A stretch of 64,000 nucleotides of DNA. Source: Vulcanimicrobiota bacterium. Its GTDB lineage: Bacteria; Vulcanimicrobiota; Vulcanimicrobiia; Vulcanimicrobiales; Vulcanimicrobiaceae. Below the pieces are notes generated by a model, which had not been told where the DNA came from, ran no database searches, and saw only the letters and a list, made by a program, of their open reading frames with translations. Below, one piece after another: positions 31,036 through 40,059 of the stretch. The stretch is taken from positions 62,001 through 126,000 of the forward strand of contig DAIDGX010000003.1 in NCBI GenBank assembly GCA_027452165.1, read 5' to 3'. Made by a program: the position numbers and the translations under genes. Each line of letters opens with the position of its first letter. The first letter of the stretch is position 1.

Positions 31036-32703
31036 ATGACTACCGAACTCGACCGTCCGCGCGGCTTCGACGCGCTCGGCCTCAACCCGTCGATCGTGGC
31101 CGCCGCGACCGCACTGGGCTACGAGGAACCTACGCCGATCCAGTCCGCCGCGATCCCCGTGCTGCTCGCCGGGAAAGACGTCCTAGGACAAGCGGCCACC
31201 GGAACGGGCAAGACCGCCGCCTTCGCGCTGCCCTTGCTGCACCGGATCGGGGCCGCGCACGACGGCGAACGCCACGTGCGTGCCTTCATCCTGGTGCCGA
31301 CGCGCGAGCTTGCGATGCAAGTCGCAGAGGCCGTGCACAAATACGGCCGAGAACTGCACGCGAGCGTGCTGCCGATCTACGGCGGCCAATCGATGCACCA
31401 GCAGCTACGCGCGCTGCGCCGCGGCGTCGATGTCGTCGTCGCCACGCCCGGACGGGCGCTCGACCACTTGAACCGCGGCACGCTCGACTTAAGCTCCGTC
31501 GAGTATCTGGTACTCGACGAAGCCGACGAGATGCTCGACATGGGTTTCGCAGAAGACCTAGAGGCGATTGCCGCGGCGCTGCCAACCACGCGCCAGACCG
31601 CGCTCTTCTCGGCAACGATGTCGCCGCGCATCAAAGCCCTCACGAAGAAATACCTGCACGATCCCGTCAACGTGCAGATTGCCGCCGAGATGTCGGCCGC
31701 AGGCAAAACCGCACGCGTGCGCGAGGTTGCCTACATCGTGCAGCGCCCATACAAAGCCGCGGCGCTCGCGCGCCTGCTCGATATGGAAGACCCGACCTCG
31801 GCCATCGTCTTCTGTCGCACGCGCACCGAAGTGGACGAACTCACCGAAACGCTCGGCGCACGCGGCTATCAGGCCGAAGCACTGCATGGTGGTCTCTCGC
31901 AAGAGCAGCGCGACCGCGTGCTGCGACGCTTCCGCGAGAATACCTCGGAGATTCTCGTGGCGACCGACGTTGCAGCACGTGGACTCGATATCGAGCATGT
32001 GTCGCATGTGGTGAATTACGACGTTCCGTCATCGATCGACGCGTACGTTCACCGCATCGGGCGCACCGGCCGAGCAGGCCGCGAGGGTGCGGCGCTCACG
32101 CTCGCCGAGCCACGCGAACAGCGGCTGCTGCAGAACATCGAACGCGTTGCCAAGCGCAAGATCCGCATCGAGAGCATTCCGACGCTCACCGACCTTCGGG
32201 AACGCCGTCTCGCGCTCACGCGTACGGCGGTAGAAGACGCGTTACACGACGGCGATCTCTCCAAATACCGCACGCTCGTCGAATCGCTCGCCGCGGAGCA
32301 CGATCTCATCGAGATCGCGGCCGCGGCGATCAAACTCGCCGACCAGGGCCGTAGCGACGGTGAACGCGAGGAGGTCGAGATTCCGACCGTAGCTCCGCGT
32401 GCGCCGGCCGCCCCAGGGAAAGAACGCAATCATAAGGGGACGCGCGCGCGCGGAACCGATGGCGACGTGGCTAAGATCTACATCGGCCTCGGCCGCAGCG
32501 CCGGCGTACGCCCCGCCGATCTCGTGGGTGCGATTGCGAACGAAGCCGGCATCTCGTCGCGCGCGATCGGCGCGATCGACATTGCCGATCGCTTTTCGCT
32601 CGTCGAAGTTCCCGCCGCCGACGCGAACCGCATCATCGCGGCATTGCGCACCACAACGGTACGCGGCAAGCCACTACGCCCACGCCGCGACCGCCTTACT
32701 TAG
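31036..32703 (+). CDS. DEAD-box ATP-dependent RNA helicase with C-terminal RNA-binding domain
   Basis: Protein of 555 aa from the ATG behind GTGAGG; a GTG two codons upstream is in the same frame. Motifs: Q motif around YEEPTPIQSAAIP, motif I AATGTGKT (~53), VPTRELA, TPGRALDH, DEAD in VLDEADEM (~160), SAT (~191), HGGLSQEQRD, ATDVAARGLDIE, HRIGRTGR (~339). A charged linker leads to a DbpA-like RNA-binding domain (~475-550; KIYIGLGRSAGVRP ... RFSLVEVP). It remodels structured RNA, most likely in ribosome assembly or mRNA decay (DeaD/CshA type). A terminator follows 30 bp after the stop. Confidence 0.93.
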   Translation: MTTELDRPRGFDALGLNPSIVAAATALGYEEPTPIQSAAIPVLLAGKDVLGQAATGTGKTAAFALPLLHRIGAAHDGERHVRAFILVPTRELAMQVAEAVHKYGRELHASVLPIYGGQSMHQQLRALRRGVDVVVATPGRALDHLNRGTLDLSSVEYLVLDEADEMLDMGFAEDLEAIAAALPTTRQTALFSATMSPRIKALTKKYLHDPVNVQIAAEMSAAGKTARVREVAYIVQRPYKAAALARLLDMEDPTSAIVFCRTRTEVDELTETLGARGYQAEALHGGLSQEQRDRVLRRFRENTSEILVATDVAARGLDIEHVSHVVNYDVPSSIDAYVHRIGRTGRAGREGAALTLAEPREQRLLQNIERVAKRKIRIESIPTLTDLRERRLALTRTAVEDALHDGDLSKYRTLVESLAAEHDLIEIAAAAIKLADQGRSDGEREEVEIPTVAPRAPAAPGKERNHKGTRARGTDGDVAKIYIGLGRSAGVRPADLVGAIANEAGISSRAIGAIDIADRFSLVEVPAADANRIIAALRTTTVRGKPLRPRRDRLT

Positions 32704-32730
32704 GCAGCCATCACCGCAGCCGCAAAAGCA

Positions 32731-32761
32731 AAGCACGGGGCTCCTTTGGAACCCCGTGCTT
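32731..32761 (+). terminator. Bidirectional intrinsic terminator between the DEAD-box gene and tRNA-Pro
   Basis: A 10-bp perfect stem AAGCACGGGG/CCCCGTGCTT with an 11-nt loop. T-rich sequence follows on both strands (TTCGTTCATTT on plus, TTTGCTTTTG on minus). It ends the helicase transcript and can also end the convergent tRNA transcript. Confidence 0.82.
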
Positions 32762-32769
32762 CGTTCATT

Positions 32770-32844
32770 TCGGGCTGACTGGATTCGAACCAGCGACCTC
32801 TTGACCCCCAGTCAAGCGCGCTAACCAAGCTGCGCTACAGCCCG
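32770..32844 (-). tRNA. tRNA-Pro (anticodon GGG)
   Basis: The minus strand folds into a cloverleaf. The acceptor stem CGGGCTG (from 32844) pairs with CAGCCCG, the D-arm contains AGCTTGGTTAGC, the anticodon stem CTTGA/TCAAG encloses CTGGGGG, giving anticodon GGG at 32807-32809, and the T-arm contains GGTTCGAATCC. The discriminator base is A and no CCA is encoded. It reads CCC proline codons, which are frequent in this high-GC sequence. Confidence 0.96.
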
Positions 32845-32899
32845 AGGAGGACCCGAGACGATTGGGAACTGCGCCATCAAGTTCCTGTCGCTGGGCATC

Positions 32900-32927
32900 A
32901 AAAAAGGGCCGCTCGTCGGAGCGGCCC
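32900..32927 (-). terminator. Intrinsic terminator of the HU gene
   Basis: On the minus strand, stem GGGCCGCTC/GAGCGGCCC with a 4-nt loop followed by six T residues, about 25 bp after the HU stop codon. It separates HU from tRNA-Pro. Confidence 0.88.
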
Positions 32928-32950
32928 TCGATGGACGTCGCGCGTGCGCC

Positions 32951-33295
32951 CTAGCGGCGTTTCGCGCCCTTCTTCGCTGCCGATTTCTTTGCGGCAGCTT
33001 TCTTCGCCCCACCCGAGCGAGCGCCGCCGACGGCGTCTTTCAGCGCTTTGCCGGCAACGAATGCCGGGACTTTTCGTGCGGCGATTTTGATTTTCTCGCC
33101 GGTTTTTGGGTTGCGGCCTTCACGTGCTTTGCGATGGCGCACGACAAAGCTGCCGAACGGCGTCAACGCCACGCGGTCGCCCTTCTGCAACGCGGTCTTG
33201 ATCTCGTCGAGGACCAAATCGACGATCTCCCCGGCCTGGCGCTTCGACAGTTCGGCTTCGCTGGCGACGGATTCAATCAGATCGGCTTTCGTCAA
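32951..33295 (-). CDS. hup: HU family nucleoid-associated protein with Lys/Ala-rich tail
   Basis: Protein of 114 aa. The HU core (residues 1-90) includes MTKADLIESVA and DRVALTPFGSFVVRHRKAREGRNPKTGEKI, with the DNA-bending arm RNPKTGE, and KVPAFVAGKALKDAV. The last ~20 residues are a basic Lys/Ala repeat (KKAAAKKSAAKKG), a histone H1-like extension also known in actinobacterial HU. The start is TTG behind AGGAG with 9-nt spacing. Followed by its own terminator. Confidence 0.95.
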   Translation of the reverse strand: MTKADLIESVASEAELSKRQAGEIVDLVLDEIKTALQKGDRVALTPFGSFVVRHRKAREGRNPKTGEKIKIAARKVPAFVAGKALKDAVGGARSGGAKKAAAKKSAAKKGAKRR

Positions 33296-33417
33296 GCTCG
33301 GAATCTCCTATAAGCGGCAATCATGGGAACAAAGAACCAGATGTGGGGTGGCTGGCCGCCTGGGGAGGTGATATACGCAGGGCGCCTGCCCCATCCTCCC
33401 CGGTGGGCGGAAAAGCC

Positions 33418-33852
33418 TTATTTTTCTTGGATTTGCGCAACGGCGCGCAGTGCGAGCACATACGAGCGTGCACCAAACCCGCTCACGCTTCCCGCACATG
33501 CGGCCGCGGTAACGCTGGTGCGGCGGTGTTCTTCACGCCCGGCGATATTTGAAAGGTGCGCTTCGACGACCGGCAGACCGATCGACGCGATCGCGTCTGC
33601 GATAGCGTACGAATAGTGCGAGTACGCCCCCGGATTGATCACGATCGCGTCGTACGCGGAACGCGCGCCGTGAATTGCGTCGATGATTGCGCCTTCGCTG
33701 TTAAATTGCACGCACGCAACGTCAACGCCGAGATCGCGCGCGCTCGTCGCGATGAAATCGTTCAATTCGGCAAGCGTCTGGCGTCCGTACACCTCGGGTT
33801 GACGCTCACCAAGCAGATTGAGATTCGGACCGTGGATCACGAGTACGCGCAT
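33418..33852 (-). CDS. aroQ: Type II 3-dehydroquinate dehydratase
   Basis: Protein of 144 aa, normal for the dodecameric type II enzyme. Third step of the shikimate pathway: 3-dehydroquinate to 3-dehydroshikimate. Signatures: GPNLNLLGERQPEVYG (active-site Arg and Tyr), QFNSEGAIIDAIH, INPGAYSHYSYAI, and EAHLSNIAGREEHRR with the catalytic His region. Divergent from Hsp33 with about 30 bp between start codons; no other shikimate gene is near. Confidence 0.95.
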   Translation of the reverse strand: MRVLVIHGPNLNLLGERQPEVYGRQTLAELNDFIATSARDLGVDVACVQFNSEGAIIDAIHGARSAYDAIVINPGAYSHYSYAIADAIASIGLPVVEAHLSNIAGREEHRRTSVTAAACAGSVSGFGARSYVLALRAVAQIQEK

Positions 33853-33884
33853 GATTCGCAGTTTCTGAAAGGGAAGCTCATCTC

Positions 33885-34787
33885 ATGCCGGATCTGCTCA
33901 TCAGCGCTGCCGCCCCCGAAGCCGGAATCGTCGTCGTCGCGGCCATCACGACCGACGTGGTTACCGAAATCCAGGCCCGGCACGACCTCTCGCCGCTCGC
34001 GACGGCGGCGGTGGGCCGCATCACGACCGGGACCGCACTCTTTGCCTCCGGCCTCAAGGGGCGCGAGCGGATCACGCTCCAGATCGGCGGCGACGGGCCA
34101 ATCGGCTCGGTCACGGGCGATGCATGGCTGCTCGATTCGCAGACGATCGCCACCCGCGGATACGCGAAGAACCCCTTCGTGGACCTCCCGCTCAACGAGC
34201 GCGGCAAGTTCGACGTGGCGGGCGCCGTGGGCAGTGGATCGCTCCAGGTGACCAAATCGTACGAGGTGGGGCAACCCTACGTGGGCGTGGTGCCGCTCTA
34301 CTCGGGCGAGATCGCCGAAGATCTGGCTTCGTACTTGAGCTCGTCGGAGCAGATTCCAAGCGTGGTCGCGCTCGGCGTCCTTGCCAACCCCGACGGTGTA
34401 CGCGCAGCGGGTGGAGTACTCGCACAGATCTTACCGGGTGCCGACGAAAAGGCGGTCGCCATGCTCGAAACGCGTGCGCTCGCGATGCCGCCCGTCACGA
34501 CGCTCATCAGCGACGGCGCCGATGCGCACGCGTTGCTGCACGCGCTCACCGGCGGACTCGAGTTGCGGTCGCATCGCACGATGGAGCTGCGCTTTGCATG
34601 CACCTGCACGCGAGAAAAAGTCGAGGCCGCCCTTCTTGGCATGGGCAGCGACGAACTGCATCGTCTGGCTGCCGAACGACCCGAGACCGAGGCGACCTGC
34701 GAATTTTGCAAAAAACTCTACGTGTTCACGCCGGACGAGGTCCGCGCCCTCGCCGACGAGCGCCGTAGCGCGCCGGGCGAGAGTTAG
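33885..34787 (+). CDS. hslO: Hsp33 redox-regulated chaperonin
   Basis: Protein of 300 aa. It matches Hsp33 throughout, including LKGRERITLQIGGDGPIGS and KNPFVDLPLNERGKFDVAGAVG. The C-terminal zinc switch is complete: CTC (~238-240) and CEFC (~272-275). Oxidation of these cysteines releases zinc and turns on holdase activity against oxidative unfolding. Its stop overlaps the end of the convergent zinc-ribbon gene by 4 bp. Confidence 0.95.
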   Translation: MPDLLISAAAPEAGIVVVAAITTDVVTEIQARHDLSPLATAAVGRITTGTALFASGLKGRERITLQIGGDGPIGSVTGDAWLLDSQTIATRGYAKNPFVDLPLNERGKFDVAGAVGSGSLQVTKSYEVGQPYVGVVPLYSGEIAEDLASYLSSSEQIPSVVALGVLANPDGVRAAGGVLAQILPGADEKAVAMLETRALAMPPVTTLISDGADAHALLHALTGGLELRSHRTMELRFACTCTREKVEAALLGMGSDELHRLAAERPETEATCEFCKKLYVFTPDEVRALADERRSAPGES

Positions 34788-35026
34788 AACTCGACCTTGA
34801 AGAGCTGCCGCAGCTCCGCAGGCATGCGGTACGGCTCGATGCGCTGCCAAAAGACTTCGCGAATACCCGCGCCGTCGTTGTAGTACCACCAACCGCATTC
34901 GCAGCGAATCGGGCGCCCGCCCGCTTGCGGGTGCGGGTACTCGCGCTTGCAGCGCTTGCAGACGAAGGCGTCGTCCCCGATCTTCGGCGCCGACGACGTG
35001 TAGGTGACGGGGGGCAGCAGCGACAT
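34784..35026 (-). CDS. Small zinc-ribbon protein of unknown function
   Basis: Protein of 80 aa with one zinc-binding set: CKRC (~23-26) and CECGWWYY (~42-44). The rest is a short alpha/beta part ending LRQLFKVEF. It lies 4 bp after tyrS at the end of the long translation-related operon, with GAGG 7 nt before its ATG inside the tyrS tail. Cytoplasmic; no known family assigned. Confidence 0.68.
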   Translation of the reverse strand: MSLLPPVTYTSSAPKIGDDAFVCKRCKREYPHPQAGGRPIRCECGWWYYNDGAGIREVFWQRIEPYRMPAELRQLFKVEF

Positions 35027-35030
35027 TGCG

Positions 35031-36233
35031 TTACCTCGGAAGCACGCGGACGAATTTGCGCGATCCCACCGAGAGCACGGAGGGCACGGAGGCCGTCCAC
35101 GCAGCTCGTGGATCGTTCACGACTATACCATCCACCTTCACCCCATTCCCCGAGATAAGTCGCTCGGCAGCCCGCTTGCTCTCGGCAAAGCCGGCCAGTA
35201 CGAGCACATCGGCTACGCGTCTGGCCTCCCCGAGCGCGATCTCGGCGATATCGTCGGTGGGAATCTCTTTGCGCTGCACCGTGCGTTCGAAGTAGTCACG
35301 CGCCGAGGCCGCCTCAGCGGCGCCGTGGTAGCGCGTCACAATCGCTTCGGCGAGCGCCTTTTTCTCCTCGATCGGATTGGCGCTTCCCGACGCCAGGCGT
35401 GACGCAAGTGCATCGGTCTCGGCTTGCGAGCGAAACGCTGCCAAGCGCGCATAGGTAGGCATCAGGTCGTCGCTCATCGACATCAGTTTACCGAACTGCG
35501 TGGCGGCGGGCTCGGCGATACCAACGTAGTTGCCGAGCGACTTGCTCATCTTCTTCACACCGTCGAGCCCGACGAGTAGCGGTACCGTCGCGGCGATTTG
35601 CGGCAACTGCCCGTGTTCGCGCTGGAAATGGCGCCCGAGCAGCAAGTTGAAGAGCTGATCCGTACCGCCCAGCTCGACGTCGGCTTCGACCGCGATCGAA
35701 TCATATGCTTGCGCCACCGGATAGAGAAATTCGTGGAGCGAGATCGGTGTGCCCGAGCTGTAGCGGTTATGAAAATCGTTGCGTTCGAGCATCTGTGCAA
35801 CCGTCACGTGCGACGTGAGGCGTACGAGGTGCGAGAAGTGCATCGGCCCGAGCCATTCGGAGTTGTACCGGATACGCACGCGCTCGAGATCGAGCACCTT
35901 CCCCGCCTGTTCGCGATAGGTCGTCATGTTCGCGTCGATCTGTTCGGGCGTAAGCGGAGGACGCATGGCATTGCGCCCGCTCGGGTCGCCGATCGAGGCC
36001 GTGAAATCGCCGATGATCAGCGTGACGTTATGACCCGCCTGCGAAAATCGCTGCAATTTCTCGAGCACCACCATGAAGCCAAGATGGAGATCGGGGCTCG
36101 TCGGATCGATGCCGAGCTTGACGTTGAGCGGCCGTCCGAGCTTTAAACGCGCGCGAAAATCATCGGCAGTCTCAACGGTGTCGAAGCCGTCGAGCAGATA
36201 TTCAACGTCGGAAAATTGCGGGCTTGGCGTCAT
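35031..36233 (-). CDS. tyrS: Tyrosyl-tRNA synthetase
   Basis: Protein of 400 aa, class I synthetase of the TyrZ-like bacterial group. The HIGH-equivalent is PDLHLG (~47-52), the KMSKS loop is intact (KKMSKSLGNYVG, ~230), and the C-terminus carries an S4 RNA-binding domain (AERLISGNGVKVDGIVVND). It charges tRNA-Tyr. Its start overlaps the end of mutS2 by 4 bp, so the two are in one operon. Confidence 0.95.
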   Translation of the reverse strand: MTPSPQFSDVEYLLDGFDTVETADDFRARLKLGRPLNVKLGIDPTSPDLHLGFMVVLEKLQRFSQAGHNVTLIIGDFTASIGDPSGRNAMRPPLTPEQIDANMTTYREQAGKVLDLERVRIRYNSEWLGPMHFSHLVRLTSHVTVAQMLERNDFHNRYSSGTPISLHEFLYPVAQAYDSIAVEADVELGGTDQLFNLLLGRHFQREHGQLPQIAATVPLLVGLDGVKKMSKSLGNYVGIAEPAATQFGKLMSMSDDLMPTYARLAAFRSQAETDALASRLASGSANPIEEKKALAEAIVTRYHGAAEAASARDYFERTVQRKEIPTDDIAEIALGEARRVADVLVLAGFAESKRAAERLISGNGVKVDGIVVNDPRAAWTASVPSVLSVGSRKFVRVLPR

Positions 36234-38581
36234 CGCAGTTCAATTATCGTCACGCCGCCGGAGCCCTCGTCCTCGTTGCCGTAACGCACACTTTTCACGC
36301 CCGGATGCGAGCGCAGGAACTCCTGCAGCCCGCGCCCGAGCATGCCAGTGCCCTTACCATGAATCAAGCGCAGCGGCGAGTTTCCGGCAAGAATCGCCTC
36401 GTCGATCCAGCGATCCACCACCGGCTCCGCCTCGACATACCGTTTCCCGCGCACGTCGAGCTCGCCGATCGTCCGCGCCGCCGCTTCCATCTTCGCATCC
36501 GCCCCTCGCCGCATCGCCTCAGGCGAGCGCCGCTTCGTGCTCCCCTGCGACCCCGAGCGCGTACGCTCGACGTCGCTACGTTTCACCACGGTCTTCATGT
36601 GGCCGATCGCCACGAGCACCGTCTCGCCGTAATCGTCGATGACGGTTGCATCCTGGCGCAGCGACCGCACGCGTACGCGATCGTTCGGCGCAAGCGCCCC
36701 GCTCCCGTCACCCGGACCTTGCGCCTCGGTGATGCCGAGCGCCTTGCGCATCTCCTGCGCGGTCTTCGCGAGCAGCGCGCTCTGCGCCGCTGTCACGCGC
36801 GGACGAGCGGCCTGCGCCGCCTCGGCGCGGCGTTGCAGTTCGCTCGTAAAGTCGCGCAGGCTCTGCGTCAGACGCTCTTCAGCTCGATCGGCAAACGTGG
36901 TGCGCTCGGCGTCGAAGGCTGCGCGATCGAGTGCGAGGGCTTCACGTTCGCGTTCGGCGGTACGGCGTTCGTGCGCGGCCGTATCGCGCTGCGTCTGCAA
37001 CTCGGCTGCGCGCAGCGAGAGCTCGGCCAAAGCCGACTCGTAATCCCGTTCGCGCGAATCGAGCAACGCCTGCGCACGCGCCACGATCGGTGCAGCGATC
37101 CCGAGCGCTTGCGCGAGCGGAAACGCGAGCGACTGCCCGGGTGCACCCAAATCCAGATGGTAGGTGGGCCGAAAGGTCTGCGGATCGAAACGCACGCTCG
37201 CATTCGTCACGCCGGGCATACCGCTCGCAAAGAGTTTCAGTTCGGTAGCGTGCGTGGTGACGACGCCGTGCGCTCCAACCGCGAGCAAGTGCTCCAGCAT
37301 CGCGATTGCAAGCGCGGCGCCCGCACCAGGCTCCGTACCGCCGCCGATCTCGTCAACGAGCACGAGCGTGCGCGCCCCGGCGCGTTCGAGCATCTCGCGC
37401 ATGCGTTGCAGGTGGGCGCTGAAAGTGGAGGCGTTTCCAACGATCGACTGCTCGTCACCGATGTCCGCGACGACGTAGGTAAAGTGGCCGATCCGCGTGC
37501 CGATCGCAGCGGGAATCTGCATCCCGGCGTACGTCATCGCGACGAAGAGGCCCACCATTTTGAGCGCGACGGTCTTTCCGCCCATATTCGGGCCACTGAT
37601 CACGAGCAACTGCGTGCCGCCGTCGAGCGGAATCGTCTGTGGCACGACACTCTGCGCGATGAGCGGATGGCGCCCGCGCTCGATGTGAACCACCGCCTCG
37701 TCGGTAAGCTCTGGAGCAATCGCATCCATCGCGCGCGCCACGTTCGCTTTGGCAACTAGCAGATCGATTGCGGCGAGCATCTCCACGTTACGTTCCACCG
37801 CATCGGCATGCGCGCCGATACCTCGCGAGAGCGTTTCGAGCACGCGTTGTACCTCGCGCTCTTCTTCCAAGCGCAGGGTGCGCAGGCGATTGTTTGCTTC
37901 GAGCGCTGCGAGTGGCTCGATGAAGAGCGTCTGCCCTGAGGAACTGGTGTCGTGCACGATACCCGGAAACTCGCCAGAAAATTCGGCCTTGACCGGCACG
38001 ACGAAGCGACCTTCGCGGATCGTGACGACCGCATCCTGAATCGCCTTCGCGTACCTTTCACCGCGCACGATCGCCGCAACGCGATCGCGCGCATCGCTCT
38101 GTGCCTGCTGCATGCTCTTGCGGATGCGCGCAAGCGCCGGCGAGGCGCGGTCGAGTACCGTTCCGCGTTCGTCGATTGCATCGATCAGGGAACGCTGCAG
38201 GTCGCGTAGCGGTGTATAGCCGGCAACGAGCGGGGCGAGCACCTCGGTCATCGCTTCGCGCAAGGCGTTGAAGGCGGCTGCGGCAGCCGCGAGCGCATCC
38301 CCGACGCCGCGCAGTTCGCTTGGCGCAAGGGTACGACCGAGCACCGCGCCACGCGTGATCTCGGTGGTTTCGATCGCCGGAAGGACGTGCAGGTCATGCG
38401 CGACGACACATGCGCGAATCGCTTCCGTACGTGCTTGTTCCAGACGCACGAGCGAGAAATCCGTGCTCGGCGTCAGTTCCTCAGCCCGGGCACGTCCGCG
38501 GTGCGTGCGCGTCGCCGTAACGACGCGCGCGCGGACGCTCGCAAAATCGAGCGCGTCGAGCGTGCGCTCGTCGGCGAGCAT
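36230..38581 (-). CDS. mutS2: MutS2 ATPase/endonuclease with Smr domain
   Basis: Protein of 783 aa. Core ATPase with Walker A GPNMGGKT and the downstream VLVDEIGGGTEPGAG and THATELK signatures; a coiled-coil Glu/Arg-rich stretch (~510-610) follows; a KOW-like segment and a C-terminal Smr nuclease domain with LDVRGKR and HGKGTGMLG. Acts in recombination control and, in Firmicutes, in rescue of collided ribosomes, which fits its place among translation genes. Its ATG adjoins the stop of gatB. Confidence 0.95.
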   Translation of the reverse strand: MLADERTLDALDFASVRARVVTATRTHRGRARAEELTPSTDFSLVRLEQARTEAIRACVVAHDLHVLPAIETTEITRGAVLGRTLAPSELRGVGDALAAAAAAFNALREAMTEVLAPLVAGYTPLRDLQRSLIDAIDERGTVLDRASPALARIRKSMQQAQSDARDRVAAIVRGERYAKAIQDAVVTIREGRFVVPVKAEFSGEFPGIVHDTSSSGQTLFIEPLAALEANNRLRTLRLEEEREVQRVLETLSRGIGAHADAVERNVEMLAAIDLLVAKANVARAMDAIAPELTDEAVVHIERGRHPLIAQSVVPQTIPLDGGTQLLVISGPNMGGKTVALKMVGLFVAMTYAGMQIPAAIGTRIGHFTYVVADIGDEQSIVGNASTFSAHLQRMREMLERAGARTLVLVDEIGGGTEPGAGAALAIAMLEHLLAVGAHGVVTTHATELKLFASGMPGVTNASVRFDPQTFRPTYHLDLGAPGQSLAFPLAQALGIAAPIVARAQALLDSRERDYESALAELSLRAAELQTQRDTAAHERRTAEREREALALDRAAFDAERTTFADRAEERLTQSLRDFTSELQRRAEAAQAARPRVTAAQSALLAKTAQEMRKALGITEAQGPGDGSGALAPNDRVRVRSLRQDATVIDDYGETVLVAIGHMKTVVKRSDVERTRSGSQGSTKRRSPEAMRRGADAKMEAAARTIGELDVRGKRYVEAEPVVDRWIDEAILAGNSPLRLIHGKGTGMLGRGLQEFLRSHPGVKSVRYGNEDEGSGGVTIIELR

Positions 38582-40057
38582 TTAGCCCTCGAGCTTCTGC
38601 TTCATGAGGCCGTTCACGAGCGCGGGATCGGCCTTCCCTTTGCTCGCCTTCATCACTTGCCCCACGAGGAAGCCCATGACGTTGGTCTTCCCTGCGCGGT
38701 AATCAGTGACGCTCTTTTCGTTTGCCGCCAACACGTCGTCGATGAACTTCTCGATCGCCGCCGGGTCGCTCGTCTGCGCCAAGCCCTCGCGCTCGACGAT
38801 GGCTTTGGGTGAACCGTCGCCGCGCCACATACGTTCGATCAGTTCCTTTGCGATTTTCGAGTTAATCGTCTTTGCTTCGACAAGCGCGATCAACTCCGCC
38901 AGATGCGCGGGGATCACCGCCGACTCGTGTACTGGCTTGCCGTGCTCGTTTGCAAGGCGCGAGAGGTCGCCCAACACGAAATTCGTGGCTTGCTTGGGAT
39001 TCTCGCTCGCCGCTACCACCGCGTCGAAGAACTGCGCGAGCGGCAAGTTATCTACCAACTGCGTCGCCTGCTTCACGTCAAGGCCAAAACGCGTGGTGTA
39101 ACGTTCGAAGCGCGAGAGCGGCAGTTCGGGCAACGCGGCGCGTACCTTCTCCACCAACTCGCGCGCAATCTCCATCGGCACGAGGTCGGGATCGGGGAAG
39201 TAGCGGTAGTCGTGCGCCTGTTCCTTACTGCGCATTGAGTGCGTGGTGCCCCGTACTTCGTCCCAACCGCGGGTCTCTTGCACCACGCGCTCGCCCTTCT
39301 CCACAAGCGCGATTTGGCGCTCGATCTCGCTCTCGATCGCCCGATGCACCGAGCGGAACGAGTTCATGTTCTTGATCTCGGTTTTGGTGCCAAACTCGGT
39401 TGAGCCGACGGGGCGAATCGAGACATTGGCATCGCAACGCAGCGAGCCTTCTTCCATCTTGACGTCGCTCACGCCGAGTTGCTGAAGCGTGCGGCGCAAC
39501 GCCTCGAGATATCCAACGGCTTCGTCGGCGCTGCGGATATCAGGCTCGGAGACGCATTCCATAAGCGGCACGCCAGCGCGATTGAAGTCAACGAGCGAGT
39601 AGGTACTACCGGCGATACGTCCGTCTCCAGAACCCGCGTGCGTCGATTTTCCGGTATCTTCTTCCAGGTGGATGCGCGTAAGGCGGCACTCCTTCATCGT
39701 GCCGTCCTCGAGCCAGTAACGCACCACGCCACCTTGTGTGAGCGGCATGTCATACTGCGAAATCTGGTAATCCTTGGGCATATCGGGATAGAAATAGTTC
39801 TTGCGATCGAACTTCGAGAAGGCCGGAACCTCTGCCCCGAACGCAAGCCCCGCTGCGATCATATGCTCGATTGCCGCCTTGTTCGGCACCGGCAACGCGC
39901 CCGGCAGCGCTAAACACACCGGACAAACCTTGGTGTTCGGTTCCCCGCCGAAGGCGTTCGGGCACCCGCAAAACATCTTGCTCTCGGTTTTGAGCTCAAC
40001 GTGACACTCGATCCCGATGACTGCTTCATACGTTGAGGGTTTTGATGTCTCTGCCAT
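38582..40057 (-). CDS. gatB: Aspartyl/glutamyl-tRNA amidotransferase subunit B
   Basis: Protein of 491 aa. GatB N-terminal catalytic domain: IGIECHVELKTESKMFCGC and CPVCLALPGALPVPN, the zinc-binding cysteines included; then YFYPDMPKDYQISQYD, and a YqeY-like tail domain. It activates the tRNA-bound Glu or Asp for amidation in the indirect route to Gln-tRNA or Asn-tRNA. It sits 2 bp after gatA in the order gatC-gatA-gatB. Confidence 0.97.
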   Translation of the reverse strand: MAETSKPSTYEAVIGIECHVELKTESKMFCGCPNAFGGEPNTKVCPVCLALPGALPVPNKAAIEHMIAAGLAFGAEVPAFSKFDRKNYFYPDMPKDYQISQYDMPLTQGGVVRYWLEDGTMKECRLTRIHLEEDTGKSTHAGSGDGRIAGSTYSLVDFNRAGVPLMECVSEPDIRSADEAVGYLEALRRTLQQLGVSDVKMEEGSLRCDANVSIRPVGSTEFGTKTEIKNMNSFRSVHRAIESEIERQIALVEKGERVVQETRGWDEVRGTTHSMRSKEQAHDYRYFPDPDLVPMEIARELVEKVRAALPELPLSRFERYTTRFGLDVKQATQLVDNLPLAQFFDAVVAASENPKQATNFVLGDLSRLANEHGKPVHESAVIPAHLAELIALVEAKTINSKIAKELIERMWRGDGSPKAIVEREGLAQTSDPAAIEKFIDDVLAANEKSVTDYRAGKTNVMGFLVGQVMKASKGKADPALVNGLMKQKLEG

Positions 40058-40059
40058 GC

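Noticed and set aside
36224-37759. 511-codon plus-strand frame
   Set aside because: Antisense shadow of mutS2, low-complexity His/Arg-rich translation.
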